From positions 1-5,002 of the forward strand of contig CAYNDV010000233.1 in NCBI GenBank assembly GCA_964396055.1: a DNA stretch of 5,002 nucleotides. The letters run 5' to 3'. The stretch is from CAYJPV01 sp964396055 (lineage in GTDB: Bacteria; Acidobacteriota; Vicinamibacteria; Vicinamibacterales; JAKQTR01). The translations under genes were made by a program, and so were the position numbers. Of this stretch, positions 1 through 5,002 are shown piece by piece. The notes below the pieces were generated by a model. The model was not told the origin of the DNA, ran no database searches, and saw only the letters and a list, made by a program, of their open reading frames with translations. Position 1 is the first letter of the stretch. Every line of letters begins with the position of its first letter.

Positions 1-2
1 TG

Positions 3-293
3 GTGGCCGCCTTCACCTTCTCGCCGACCGAGCCGACACCGACCACGACCGTCTACTTCAACGGTGCCGACTCCTCGAGCCCGTTCGGAATCACGCGGTA
101 CGACTGGAACTTCGGTGACGGCGACACGTACGGCGGATCGCCGGCGGTCGCGAGGACCACCACGCACACCTACGCGGGGGCGTGCCCCGGTGGCGCCACG
201 GACGTGAAGTTCATCGTCCGGCTGACCGTCAAGGACGGGATGGAACGGACCGCGACGGCGACCAAGGAGATTACCGTCAAGGGCTGCCGCTAG
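3..293 (+). CDS. PKD-domain protein, C-terminal end only (5' partial)
   Basis: This is the last ~96 codons of a gene that begins upstream of the window. The first in-frame GTG (base 3) is almost certainly an internal valine, because the domain's first beta strand starts immediately there. The residues form one PKD (polycystic kidney disease-like) beta-sandwich domain: an AxFxFSP opening at 2-8, the hallmark WNFGDGD at 35-41, HTYA at 55-58, and a closing FxVxLTVKDG...ITV strand pair at about 70-93. PKD domains usually sit in secreted or surface proteins (proteases, glycosidases, adhesins) as binding or spacer modules, so an exported location is likely but cannot be seen here. Two cysteines (residues 61 and 95) could form a disulfide, which would fit export. 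The protein stops two residues after the last strand with no sorting motif or membrane anchor. The function of the whole protein cannot be told from this end. Confidence 0.85.
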   Translation: MAAFTFSPTEPTPTTTVYFNGADSSSPFGITRYDWNFGDGDTYGGSPAVARTTTHTYAGACPGGATDVKFIVRLTVKDGMERTATATKEITVKGCR

Positions 294-317
294 GCCGCTG
301 CCTTCGGGTACCTCGAG

Positions 318-350
318 CGGGGCAGGTCCGGCGCGGCCGGGCGTGCCCCG
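318..350 (+). terminator. GC-rich hairpin after the PKD gene, possible terminator
   Basis: CGGGGCA at 318-324 pairs exactly with TGCCCCG at 344-350. Inside it, CCGGC (328-332) pairs with GCCGG (336-340) across a 3-base loop. Together they make a 12-bp two-part stem with a 3x3 internal loop, 24 bases after the PKD gene stop. No T-run follows (TTGGAGTAT), so it is not a classical intrinsic terminator. It may be a Rho-independent-like structure of high-GC genomes or just GC-rich pairing. It overlaps the GTG at 343, which argues against that codon as the start of the next gene. Confidence 0.35.
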
Positions 351-393
351 TTGGAGTATCATGGCGACCGACCGCAGCCGACAGGAACACGAC

Positions 394-1005
394 GTGGCCG
401 ATCCCACCCGCATCGAAGAACTCCGCCGCCGGCTCCAGAAGGATCCGTCGTCGATCGCGTTTGCCCAGCTGGCCGAGGAGTACCGACGGGCCGGCCGGTT
501 CCAGGACGCGGTGGACACGTGCCGCGCGGGGCTGAAGCAGCACTCGGGCTACCTTTCCGCCCGGGTGACGCTCGGGCGGGCGTTGCTCGAACTCGGGGAC
601 ATGGACGGGGCCCTGACCGAACTGACCGACGTCCTGCGGGCGGCGCCGCAGAACCTGGCGGCGATTCGCGGCCTCGCTGAGATTCACCGCCGCCGGGGCG
701 AACTGCGGGAGGCGCTCGAGCAGTACCGGACGGCCTTCGAACTGGCGCAGAACGATCCCGGCATCGACCAGATCGTCCGCGACCTCAGGCGGGAACTTTC
801 ACCACCGGCCGGTCGGCCCACGCCCACCACGACTCCAGGTCCCGGCCCGGCCCGCACGGATCCCGCCGGGGCGTCTGCGGCACCCCTCTCGTCCCAGGCC
901 GCCACGGGGGACCCCAGGGCCACCGACCGGGAGGCGCTGGTCCACCTGGAGCGCTGGCTCCAGGCCATCCTCGACGACCGCAGAGCCCGGCTCTACGGCG
1001 GGTAG
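394..1005 (+). CDS. Tetratricopeptide repeat (TPR) protein
   Basis: A 203-residue soluble protein with no signal peptide or membrane segment. It opens with a short charged helix (ADPTRIEELRRRL), followed by three TPR units at about residues 19-51, 53-86 and 87-121. Each has the expected small/aromatic pattern (for example AQLAEEYRRAGRFQDAV and LGRALLELGDMDGAL). A Pro/Thr/Ala-rich, probably disordered linker spans about 136-177. The protein ends in a single amphipathic helix (residues 178-203, containing LERWLQAI). TPRs are protein-protein interaction scaffolds, and the partner is unknown. Start choice: GTG at 394 has AGGA seven bases upstream and gives the natural N-terminus. ATG at 361 (GGAG only four bases upstream) would add 11 polar residues, and GTG at 343 lies in a hairpin. 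The next gene is 83 bases downstream, so membership in the same operon is uncertain. The C-terminal helix may be a docking peptide (inference). Confidence 0.82.
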   Translation: MADPTRIEELRRRLQKDPSSIAFAQLAEEYRRAGRFQDAVDTCRAGLKQHSGYLSARVTLGRALLELGDMDGALTELTDVLRAAPQNLAAIRGLAEIHRRRGELREALEQYRTAFELAQNDPGIDQIVRDLRRELSPPAGRPTPTTTPGPGPARTDPAGASAAPLSSQAATGDPRATDREALVHLERWLQAILDDRRARLYGG

Positions 1006-1047
1006 CCCTGTCTTCGTAGTATCTTCGCCTGTATCATCCGCCACCCT

Positions 1048-1075
1048 TTGCCCCCGGCCCGTGATGTGCGACAAT
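1048..1075 (+). promoter_or_regulatory. Possible sigma70-type promoter for the peptidase-accBC unit
   Basis: TTGCCC (1048-1053) and GACAAT (1070-1075) each match 4 of 6 consensus bases and are 16 bases apart, in the 83-base gap before the peptidase gene. Initiation would fall near base 1082, leaving only about 7 bases before the ATG at 1089. That fits the lack of any Shine-Dalgarno sequence there. The match is weak by itself. A second -10-like TATCAT (1032-1037) has no good -35 partner. Confidence 0.3.
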
Positions 1076-1088
1076 CTCGTGCTCACGC

Positions 1089-2234
1089 ATGAAACACCCT
1101 TCAGCCGATGCGCTGGCGGCCCGGTTCGCTCACGTTCAGGCCGCCCTTGTCCGTGAACGCCTGGACGCCCTCGTCCTGGTGCACCTCCCGAATGTCCAAT
1201 ACCTGACGGGGTTTGGCGGGAGCGCGGCCATCCTGGTGGTGTCGGGCGGCGTATCCCGGTTCATCACGGACGGCCGCTACACGACCGAAGTCCGCGAGTC
1301 GGTCCTCCCCGGTTGCCCCGGTCTGGAGCTGGTCGGGGTGGACCCGTCCTACGACGAGACGCTGGCCCGGGTGCTCGAGGCGCACCACCGGGGCGCCCGG
1401 GTGGGCATCGAAGGCAGCCACCTGACCGTCAGCCGCCATGGATGGCTGGCGGGGCGGCTGGGCGGCGCCGTCGAGCTGGTGGCGGTGGACCGGGTGGTCG
1501 AGGCGTGCCGGCTCGTCAAGGATGCCTTCGAAATCGAGATCTTCCGCGAGGCCGCCGCAATGCTGGACGATGTGGTCCACGACGTCTTCGCGGTGGCCCG
1601 GGCGGGGCAGCGGGAGATCGAACTGGCGGCGGAGATCGACTACCGCATCAAGCGGCGGGGCTTCTCGAAGACGTCGTTCGACACCATCGTGGCCTCGGGT
1701 CCCCATGCGGCGCTGCCGCATGCCCGGCCGGGCGACCGGGCGCTGGAGCACGGCGACCTGGTGGTGCTCGACTTCGGCGGGGTGCACCGGGGGTACTGCG
1801 TCGACCTGACGCGGACGGTCTCCGTGGGCGAGCCCACGGCGGCCGCCCGGCGGCTGTACGCCGCGGTGGAGGCCGCCCACGCGGCCGGCATCGCGCGCGT
1901 GCGGGCGGGCGTTCTGGCCAGCGAGGTCGACGACGCGGCCCGGCGGGTGCTCGAGGGCGAAGGCCTGGGCGCGGCGTTCTCGCACAGCACCGGACACGGG
2001 CTGGGCCTCGAGATTCACGAGGAACCGCGGGTAGGCCCTGTGCGGCCCGGCACGGGCGCCCAGCAGATGTCGCGCGACGAGCGGCTGGCTCCGGGCATGG
2101 TGATCACGATCGAGCCGGGCGTGTACGTGCCGGGCGAGGGCGGCGTGCGGATTGAGGATGATGTGCTCGTGACGGGCGACGGGTGCGTCGTGCTGACGCA
2201 GGCGCCGCGCGAGCTTTACGTGGTGAGGCGATGA
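1089..2234 (+). CDS. M24-family Xaa-Pro peptidase (aminopeptidase P / prolidase-like)
   Basis: A 381-residue cytoplasmic metallopeptidase predicted to cleave X-Pro bonds at the N-terminus of peptides or in dipeptides. It has a creatinase-type N-terminal domain (about 12-143, with LPNVQYLTGFGGS at 33-45) and a pita-bread catalytic domain (about 150-375). All five dinuclear metal ligands of the family are visible: D228 and D239 (LDFG...CVDLTRT, spaced 11), H303 (STGHGLGLE), E342 (TIEPGVYV) and E356 (VRIEDD). The usual histidines H211 and H310 are also present, so the enzyme should be active. Sequence alone does not separate aminopeptidase P from prolidase, though the length and compact form match the short bacterial type often found beside accB. 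The ATG start has no Shine-Dalgarno sequence. The stop overlaps the accB start (ATGA), so this gene heads an operon with accBC. The efp gene often found between them in other bacteria is absent. Confidence 0.93.
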   Translation: MKHPSADALAARFAHVQAALVRERLDALVLVHLPNVQYLTGFGGSAAILVVSGGVSRFITDGRYTTEVRESVLPGCPGLELVGVDPSYDETLARVLEAHHRGARVGIEGSHLTVSRHGWLAGRLGGAVELVAVDRVVEACRLVKDAFEIEIFREAAAMLDDVVHDVFAVARAGQREIELAAEIDYRIKRRGFSKTSFDTIVASGPHAALPHARPGDRALEHGDLVVLDFGGVHRGYCVDLTRTVSVGEPTAAARRLYAAVEAAHAAGIARVRAGVLASEVDDAARRVLEGEGLGAAFSHSTGHGLGLEIHEEPRVGPVRPGTGAQQMSRDERLAPGMVITIEPGVYVPGEGGVRIEDDVLVTGDGCVVLTQAPRELYVVRR

Positions 2235-2704
2235 ACGTCGACGATATCCGGTCCATTCTCGAACTGGTGCGCGAGCACGAACTGGGAGAGTTCGAACTCG
2301 AACTCGAAGGGCTGAAGCTGCGGGTCAAGAAGGCCGGCGCGACGGCGTTCGTGGCGCCGCCGGCCCCGATGTACCACCCGCTGCCGTCAGTCGGGCTGCC
2401 CGCGTCGCCGGTGGCGGCGCCCGGACCGCGGCCGGCGGCGCCCGAGCCCGAGGCCGACGCGGATCTGGCCATCGTGAAGAGCCCGATTGTCGGCACGTTC
2501 TACCGGGCGCCGGAGCCGAATGCGCCGCCCTTTGCCGACAAAGGGAGCCAGGTGAAGAAGGGCCAGGTGCTCTGCATCATCGAAGCGATGAAGCTGATGA
2601 ACGAGATCGAATCGGACTACGACGGCGAGGTGGTGGCCATCTACGTCGAGAACGGCCAGCCGGTGCAGTACGGCGAGCGCCTGTTCGCCGTCAAGGTCAA
2701 GTGA
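2231..2704 (+). CDS. accB: Acetyl-CoA carboxylase biotin carboxyl carrier protein
   Basis: A 157-residue BCCP, about the usual family length. It carries the covalently bound biotin that AccC carboxylates and that delivers CO2 to the carboxyltransferase, in malonyl-CoA formation for fatty acid synthesis. The N-terminal region (about 1-36) is the typical charged segment IRSILELVREHELGEFELE. A flexible Pro/Ala-rich linker covers about 37-78, and the C-terminal biotinyl domain runs from about 79 to 157. The biotin attachment site is K121 in EAMKLMNEI. The 'thumb' peculiar to acetyl-CoA carboxylase BCCPs is present as GTFYRAPEPNAPPF (88-101), which separates it from other biotinyl domains. The ATG at 2231 overlaps the peptidase stop (ATGA), with GGTGAGG just upstream, so translation is probably coupled. 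In-frame starts further upstream (such as the GTG at 2183) lie inside the peptidase gene and would add 16 unrelated residues. The accB stop in turn overlaps the accC start. Confidence 0.96.
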   Translation: MNVDDIRSILELVREHELGEFELELEGLKLRVKKAGATAFVAPPAPMYHPLPSVGLPASPVAAPGPRPAAPEPEADADLAIVKSPIVGTFYRAPEPNAPPFADKGSQVKKGQVLCIIEAMKLMNEIESDYDGEVVAIYVENGQPVQYGERLFAVKVK

Positions 2705-4074
2705 TGTTCAAGAAGATCCTGATCGCGAACCGCGGCGAGATTGCGCTGCGCGTCATTCTGGCGTGCCGCGAGATGGGCATCCAGACCGTGGCCGTGTACT
2801 CGGAGGCCGATGAGGACTCCCTGCACGTGCGGTTCGCCGACGAGGACGTGTGCATCGGGCCGCACCGGGCCGCCGACAGCTACCTGAACGTCCCGGCGAT
2901 CATCAGCGCGGCGGAGATCACGGGGGCCGACGCGATTCACCCGGGGTACGGGTTCCTGTCCGAGAGCGCCTACCTGGCCGAGGTGTGCGAGGCGTGCCAC
3001 ATCCGCTTCATCGGCCCCGATCCGCAGGTCATCCGCCTGATGGGGGACAAGGCCCGTGCGCGCCGGGCGATGAAGAAGGCCGGCGTGCCGGTGCTGCCCG
3101 GGTCGGAAGGCGTGCTCGAGACCGAGGAGCAGGCGCTCAAGATCGCGGCGGGGATCGGCTACCCGGTGCTGATCAAGGCCGTGGCCGGCGGCGGCGGGCG
3201 CGGCATGCGGGTGGTGCGGACGCCGGGCGAGATGGGCCGGGCGTACCGGACGGCGGCGCGGGAGGCCGAGGCCGCCTTTGGCGTGCCGGACGTGTACGTG
3301 GAGAAGTACCTCGAGCAGCCCCGCCACATCGAGTTCCAGATCCTGGGCGACCACCACGGCAACGTGGTGCACCTCGGCGAGCGCGAGTGCTCGATCCAGC
3401 GCCGGCACCAGAAGCTGATCGAGGAGTCGCCGTCGCCGGCCCTGTCGGACCGGGTGCGCCGCAAGGTGGGCGCCGTGGTCGTGGATGCGGCGCGGGCCGT
3501 GCAGTACACGAATGCCGGCACCTTCGAGTTCCTGATGGACACCGACGGCAAGTTCTACTTCATGGAGGCGAATACGCGCCTCCAGGTGGAACATGGCGTC
3601 ACCGAACTGGTGACGGGCATCGACATCGTCAAGGAGCAGATCCGGATCGCGGCGGGAGAGCGGCTGTCCTTCAAGCAGAGCGAGATCACCTTCTCGGGCC
3701 ACGCCCTGGAGTGCCGGGTGAACGCCGAGTGCCCGGAGACCTTCGTGCCGTCGCCGGGGACCATCCGGACGCTCAGCCTGCCGGGCGGGCCGGGCACGCG
3801 CGTGGACACGGCGATGTACGCCGAGGCCACCGTGCCGCCGTACTACGACTCGATGATTGCGAAGATCATGACGCACGGGCGTGATCGCCACGAGGCCATC
3901 GCCCGGATGCGGCGGGCCCTCGAACTGACGGTGATCGAGGGCATCAAGACGTCGATTCCCCTTCACCTGCGCATCCTGGCCGACGCCGACTTCCAGGCCG
4001 GGCGCCTGAGCACGCGCTTCATGGAACGCCTGCTGGCGGACAGCAAGCCGGCGCCGATGGCCGAGACGGCGTAG
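2704..4074 (+). CDS. accC: Acetyl-CoA carboxylase, biotin carboxylase subunit
   Basis: A 456-residue ATP-grasp enzyme (E. coli AccC is 449) that carboxylates the biotin on AccB using ATP and bicarbonate. The domains run in order: N-terminal biotin carboxylase domain (FKKILIANRGEIALR, 2-16; HPGYGFLSE, 79-87), ATP-grasp domain (LMGDK with K116, K158, glycine loop AGGGGRGM 161-168, H208, QRRHQK 232-237, E275, E288, N290, R292, E296), and C-terminal domain (ECRVNAE with R338, VPPYYDSMIAK 377-387). All catalytic residues I can align by eye to the E. coli enzyme are kept. Two changes in the most conserved stretch are A289 and G298, where the common motif reads EMNTR and VEHPVTE. ATG 2704 overlaps the accB stop (TGATG), with AAGG seven bases upstream. 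GTG 2701 would add one residue and lacks the canonical MFKKILIANRGE start. It pairs functionally with accB; accA and accD are not in the window. Confidence 0.97.
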   Translation: MFKKILIANRGEIALRVILACREMGIQTVAVYSEADEDSLHVRFADEDVCIGPHRAADSYLNVPAIISAAEITGADAIHPGYGFLSESAYLAEVCEACHIRFIGPDPQVIRLMGDKARARRAMKKAGVPVLPGSEGVLETEEQALKIAAGIGYPVLIKAVAGGGGRGMRVVRTPGEMGRAYRTAAREAEAAFGVPDVYVEKYLEQPRHIEFQILGDHHGNVVHLGERECSIQRRHQKLIEESPSPALSDRVRRKVGAVVVDAARAVQYTNAGTFEFLMDTDGKFYFMEANTRLQVEHGVTELVTGIDIVKEQIRIAAGERLSFKQSEITFSGHALECRVNAECPETFVPSPGTIRTLSLPGGPGTRVDTAMYAEATVPPYYDSMIAKIMTHGRDRHEAIARMRRALELTVIEGIKTSIPLHLRILADADFQAGRLSTRFMERLLADSKPAPMAETA

Positions 4075-4075
4075 G

Positions 4076-4088
4076 CGCCCGCCGGGCG
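4076..4088 (+). terminator. Small GC hairpin directly after accC
   Basis: CGCCC (4076-4080) pairs with GGGCG (4084-4088) across a 3-base GCC loop, starting two bases after the accC stop codon. The stem is only 5 bp and there is no T-run, so its value as a terminator is doubtful. The much longer hairpin at 4146-4196 is a better candidate for ending accC transcription. Confidence 0.15.
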
Positions 4089-4179
4089 GCCGGTGTCTAC
4101 CAATCCCGGATTGATTTCCGTGCGAAGCGGGCGGCCCGTGTCTACCAATCCCGGATTGATTTCCGTGCGAAGCGGGCGG
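4083..4179. repeat. 45-bp tandem repeat, two full copies plus a partial third
   Basis: Copy 1 (4083-4127) and copy 2 (4128-4172) differ at a single base (G at 4092, C at 4137). A third copy starts at 4173 but keeps only CGGGCGG before the sequence switches to the opposite orientation. Each unit contains GTGTCTAC, then the 19-base core CAATCCCGGATTGATTTCC with its internal palindrome AATCC-C-GGATT, then GTGCGAAGCGGGCGG. The near-identity points to recent duplication. The unit is much less G/C-biased in its core than the flanking genes. It may belong to a dispersed intergenic (REP-like) family, but only this locus can be seen. Confidence 0.93.
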
Positions 4180-4196
4180 AAATCAATCCGGGATTG
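4146..4196 (+). repeat. Long perfect inverted repeat / hairpin before the permease gene
   Basis: The 19-base core at 4146-4164 is followed by its exact reverse complement at 4178-4196. With the G4165-C4177 pair this makes a 20-bp uninterrupted stem around an 11-base loop (TGCGAAGCGGG). The same inverted arm can instead pair with the upstream copy at 4101-4120, so two mutually exclusive foldings exist. In RNA the hairpin would be very stable and could stop transcription coming from accC, but it is followed by TTAT, not a T-run. In DNA it is a 20-bp inverted repeat that covers the -35 region of the permease promoter and could act as a protein binding site (inference). Confidence 0.9.
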
Positions 4197-4203
4197 TTAT
4201 AAT
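4195..4203 (+). promoter_or_regulatory. Extended -10 promoter for the amino acid permease
   Basis: TGTTATAAT contains a perfect TATAAT (4198-4203) preceded by the extended -10 TG one base upstream. No good -35 hexamer lies 15-18 bases further up (GGCGGA and its neighbours), as is common for extended -10 promoters. Initiation would be near 4210, giving a 5' leader of about 69 bases that holds a small GGCGG/CCGCC stem (4217-4230). The TG pair is the last two bases of the inverted-repeat arm, so the promoter is built partly from the repeat. Confidence 0.6.
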
Positions 4204-4278
4204 GCCCCGTTCCCGCGGCGGGACACCGCCCGCGCGGCCGACTCCCCGTGTCACCTGCAGTCGCCCGTTGGAGGCTGA

Positions 4279-5002
4279 ATGGATTCGAATCTCCTCAAGA
4301 CCAAGTCGCTTGAGCAGCTGGTCAGCGACGTCGAGCATGGCAAGCACCTGAAACGCGCCCTGTCGGCCGTCGACCTCACGCTGCTGGGCATCGGGGCCAT
4401 CATCGGAACGGGCATCTTCGTGCTGACCGGCACGGCGGCTGCCAACCAGGCCGGGCCGGCCATCACGATGTCCTACATGCTGGCCGGGCTGGCGTGCGGC
4501 TTCGCGGCCCTGTGCTACGCCGAGTTCGCGTCGATGATCCCCATCGCGGGCAGCGCCTACACGTACTCGTACGCGACCCTGGGCGAGATCTTCGCCTGGA
4601 TGATCGGCTGGGACCTGATCCTGGAATACGCCGTGGGCTCGATGACCGTGGCGATCGGCTGGAGCGGCTACTTCCAGCGTATCCTCGCGGGCTTCGGCGT
4701 GACGCTGCCGCAGTGGATGGCCGCGGCGCCCCCGGCGGGCGTCATCAACCTCCCGGCCGTGATCATCGTCCTCGTCATCACGACCCTGCTGGTGATTGGC
4801 GTGCGGGAGAGCGCCCGGTTCAACGCCGTCATGGTGGCGATCAAGGTGGTCGCCGTGCTGTTCTTCATTGCCGTGGGTTTCTCCAAGATCGACACATCGA
4901 ACTGGTCGCCCTTCGCCCCGTACGGCTGGTCCGGCATCATGGCGGCAGGCGCGGTGGTGTTCTTCGCCTACATCGGGTTCGACGCGGTGTCGACCACGGC
5001 GG
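4279..5002 (+). CDS. APC-superfamily cationic amino acid transporter, N-terminal part (3' partial)
   Basis: The first 241 codons of an inner-membrane amino acid permease that continues past the window. A cytoplasmic N-terminus (about 1-30, SLEQLVSD...GKHLKRALSAVDL) leads into TM1 with the unwound substrate-binding motif GIGAIIGTGIF (37-47). The loop AGPAITMSYML, TM2 (about 61-82) and the conserved YAEFASMIPIAGSAYTYSY (80-98) follow. TM3 lies at about 101-125, TM4 at about 156-175 and TM5 at about 183-203, with K189 at the place of the TM5 lysine that takes the sodium-site role in proton-coupled ApcT-type carriers (inferred alignment). TM6 contains VVFFAYIGFDAVST (226-239). These motifs fit the CAT family (like B. 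subtilis YfnA or Geobacillus ApcT) better than other APC groups. Full members are about 450-500 residues, so about half is missing. The ATG has GGAGG (4270-4274) four bases upstream. It likely has its own promoter at 4195-4203. The substrate cannot be named from this half. Confidence 0.93.
   Translation, partial: MDSNLLKTKSLEQLVSDVEHGKHLKRALSAVDLTLLGIGAIIGTGIFVLTGTAAANQAGPAITMSYMLAGLACGFAALCYAEFASMIPIAGSAYTYSYATLGEIFAWMIGWDLILEYAVGSMTVAIGWSGYFQRILAGFGVTLPQWMAAAPPAGVINLPAVIIVLVITTLLVIGVRESARFNAVMVAIKVVAVLFFIAVGFSKIDTSNWSPFAPYGWSGIMAAGAVVFFAYIGFDAVSTTA

Noticed and set aside
1101..2018. Minus-strand open frame (305 codons) opposite the peptidase
   Set aside because: Shadow of the M24 gene, whose five metal ligands prove the plus-strand reading. 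The antisense product has no recognisable domain.
2290..2312. Short repeated TTCGAACTCGAACTCGAA-like pattern in accB
   Set aside because: It encodes the normal FELELEG segment of the BCCP N-terminus, and alternating Glu and Leu codons explain the periodicity.
2641..3966. Long minus-strand open frame (441 codons) opposite accC
   Set aside because: A typical GC-rich shadow frame: rich in Arg, His and Leu with no recognisable motif, lying exactly opposite the well-supported accC.
3963..4148. Minus-strand open frame of 61 codons over the accC 3' end and the repeat
   Set aside because: It is antisense to a clearly coding gene and its N-terminal part is only the repeat read backwards. No ribosome-binding site or family resemblance.
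4083..4179. CRISPR array
   Set aside because: Only two full units, directly adjacent with no unique spacers between them, and an inverted third copy. This is a tandem duplication, not a repeat-spacer array.
4093..4278. Open frame of 61 codons across the tandem repeat, ending in TGA directly against the permease ATG
   Set aside because: The repeat period (45) is a multiple of three, so the frame stays open and reads STNPGLISVRSGR twice. There is no Shine-Dalgarno sequence, it contains the hairpin and the permease promoter, and the peptide resembles no family I know. It is best explained as repeat sequence.
4204..4278. Riboswitch or attenuator in the permease leader
   Set aside because: The leader is about 69 bases with only a 5-bp stem and a GACA loop. 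I see no conserved riboswitch motif (such as the lysine or glycine classes) and no leader peptide rich in one amino acid.

Overview
The window is GC-rich bacterial DNA with all six supported genes on the plus strand and short gaps (none over about 205 bases). The gene content (a PKD-domain protein, a short TPR protein, an M24 peptidase next to accB-accC, and a CAT-type permease) and the codon bias toward G/C third positions would suit an Acidobacteria-like organism, perhaps of the Vicinamibacteria type. That placement is an impression from gene order and protein style, not a demonstrated assignment. The overall picture is ordinary core metabolism. I found no convincing undescribed multi-gene system.

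Layout: (1) bases 1-293 hold the 3' end of a gene whose last domain is a PKD (beta-sandwich) domain, probably from an exported protein. (2) 394-1005 encodes a soluble three-repeat TPR protein with a conserved-looking C-terminal helix after a Pro/Thr-rich linker. (3) 1089-4074 is a tightly packed three-gene unit: an M24 Xaa-Pro peptidase, then accB (biotin carboxyl carrier protein), then accC (biotin carboxylase). Stops and starts overlap at both junctions (ATGA and TGATG), so co-transcription and coupled translation are very likely. (4) 4075-4278 is the most unusual stretch. It holds a 45-bp tandem duplication, then an exact inverted copy of its core that forms a 20-bp stem, and directly against that a consensus extended -10 promoter element. 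(5) 4279-5002 is the start of an APC-superfamily cationic amino acid transporter that runs off the right edge.

How they work together: AccB and AccC form the biotin carboxylase half-reaction of acetyl-CoA carboxylase, the committed step of fatty acid synthesis. The carboxyltransferase subunits are not in the window. The peptidase in front of accBC reflects a gene neighbourhood seen in several phyla, often with efp between the peptidase and accB. Here efp is absent from that position. The permease appears to be a separate transcription unit with its own promoter, set off from accC by the repeat/hairpin region.
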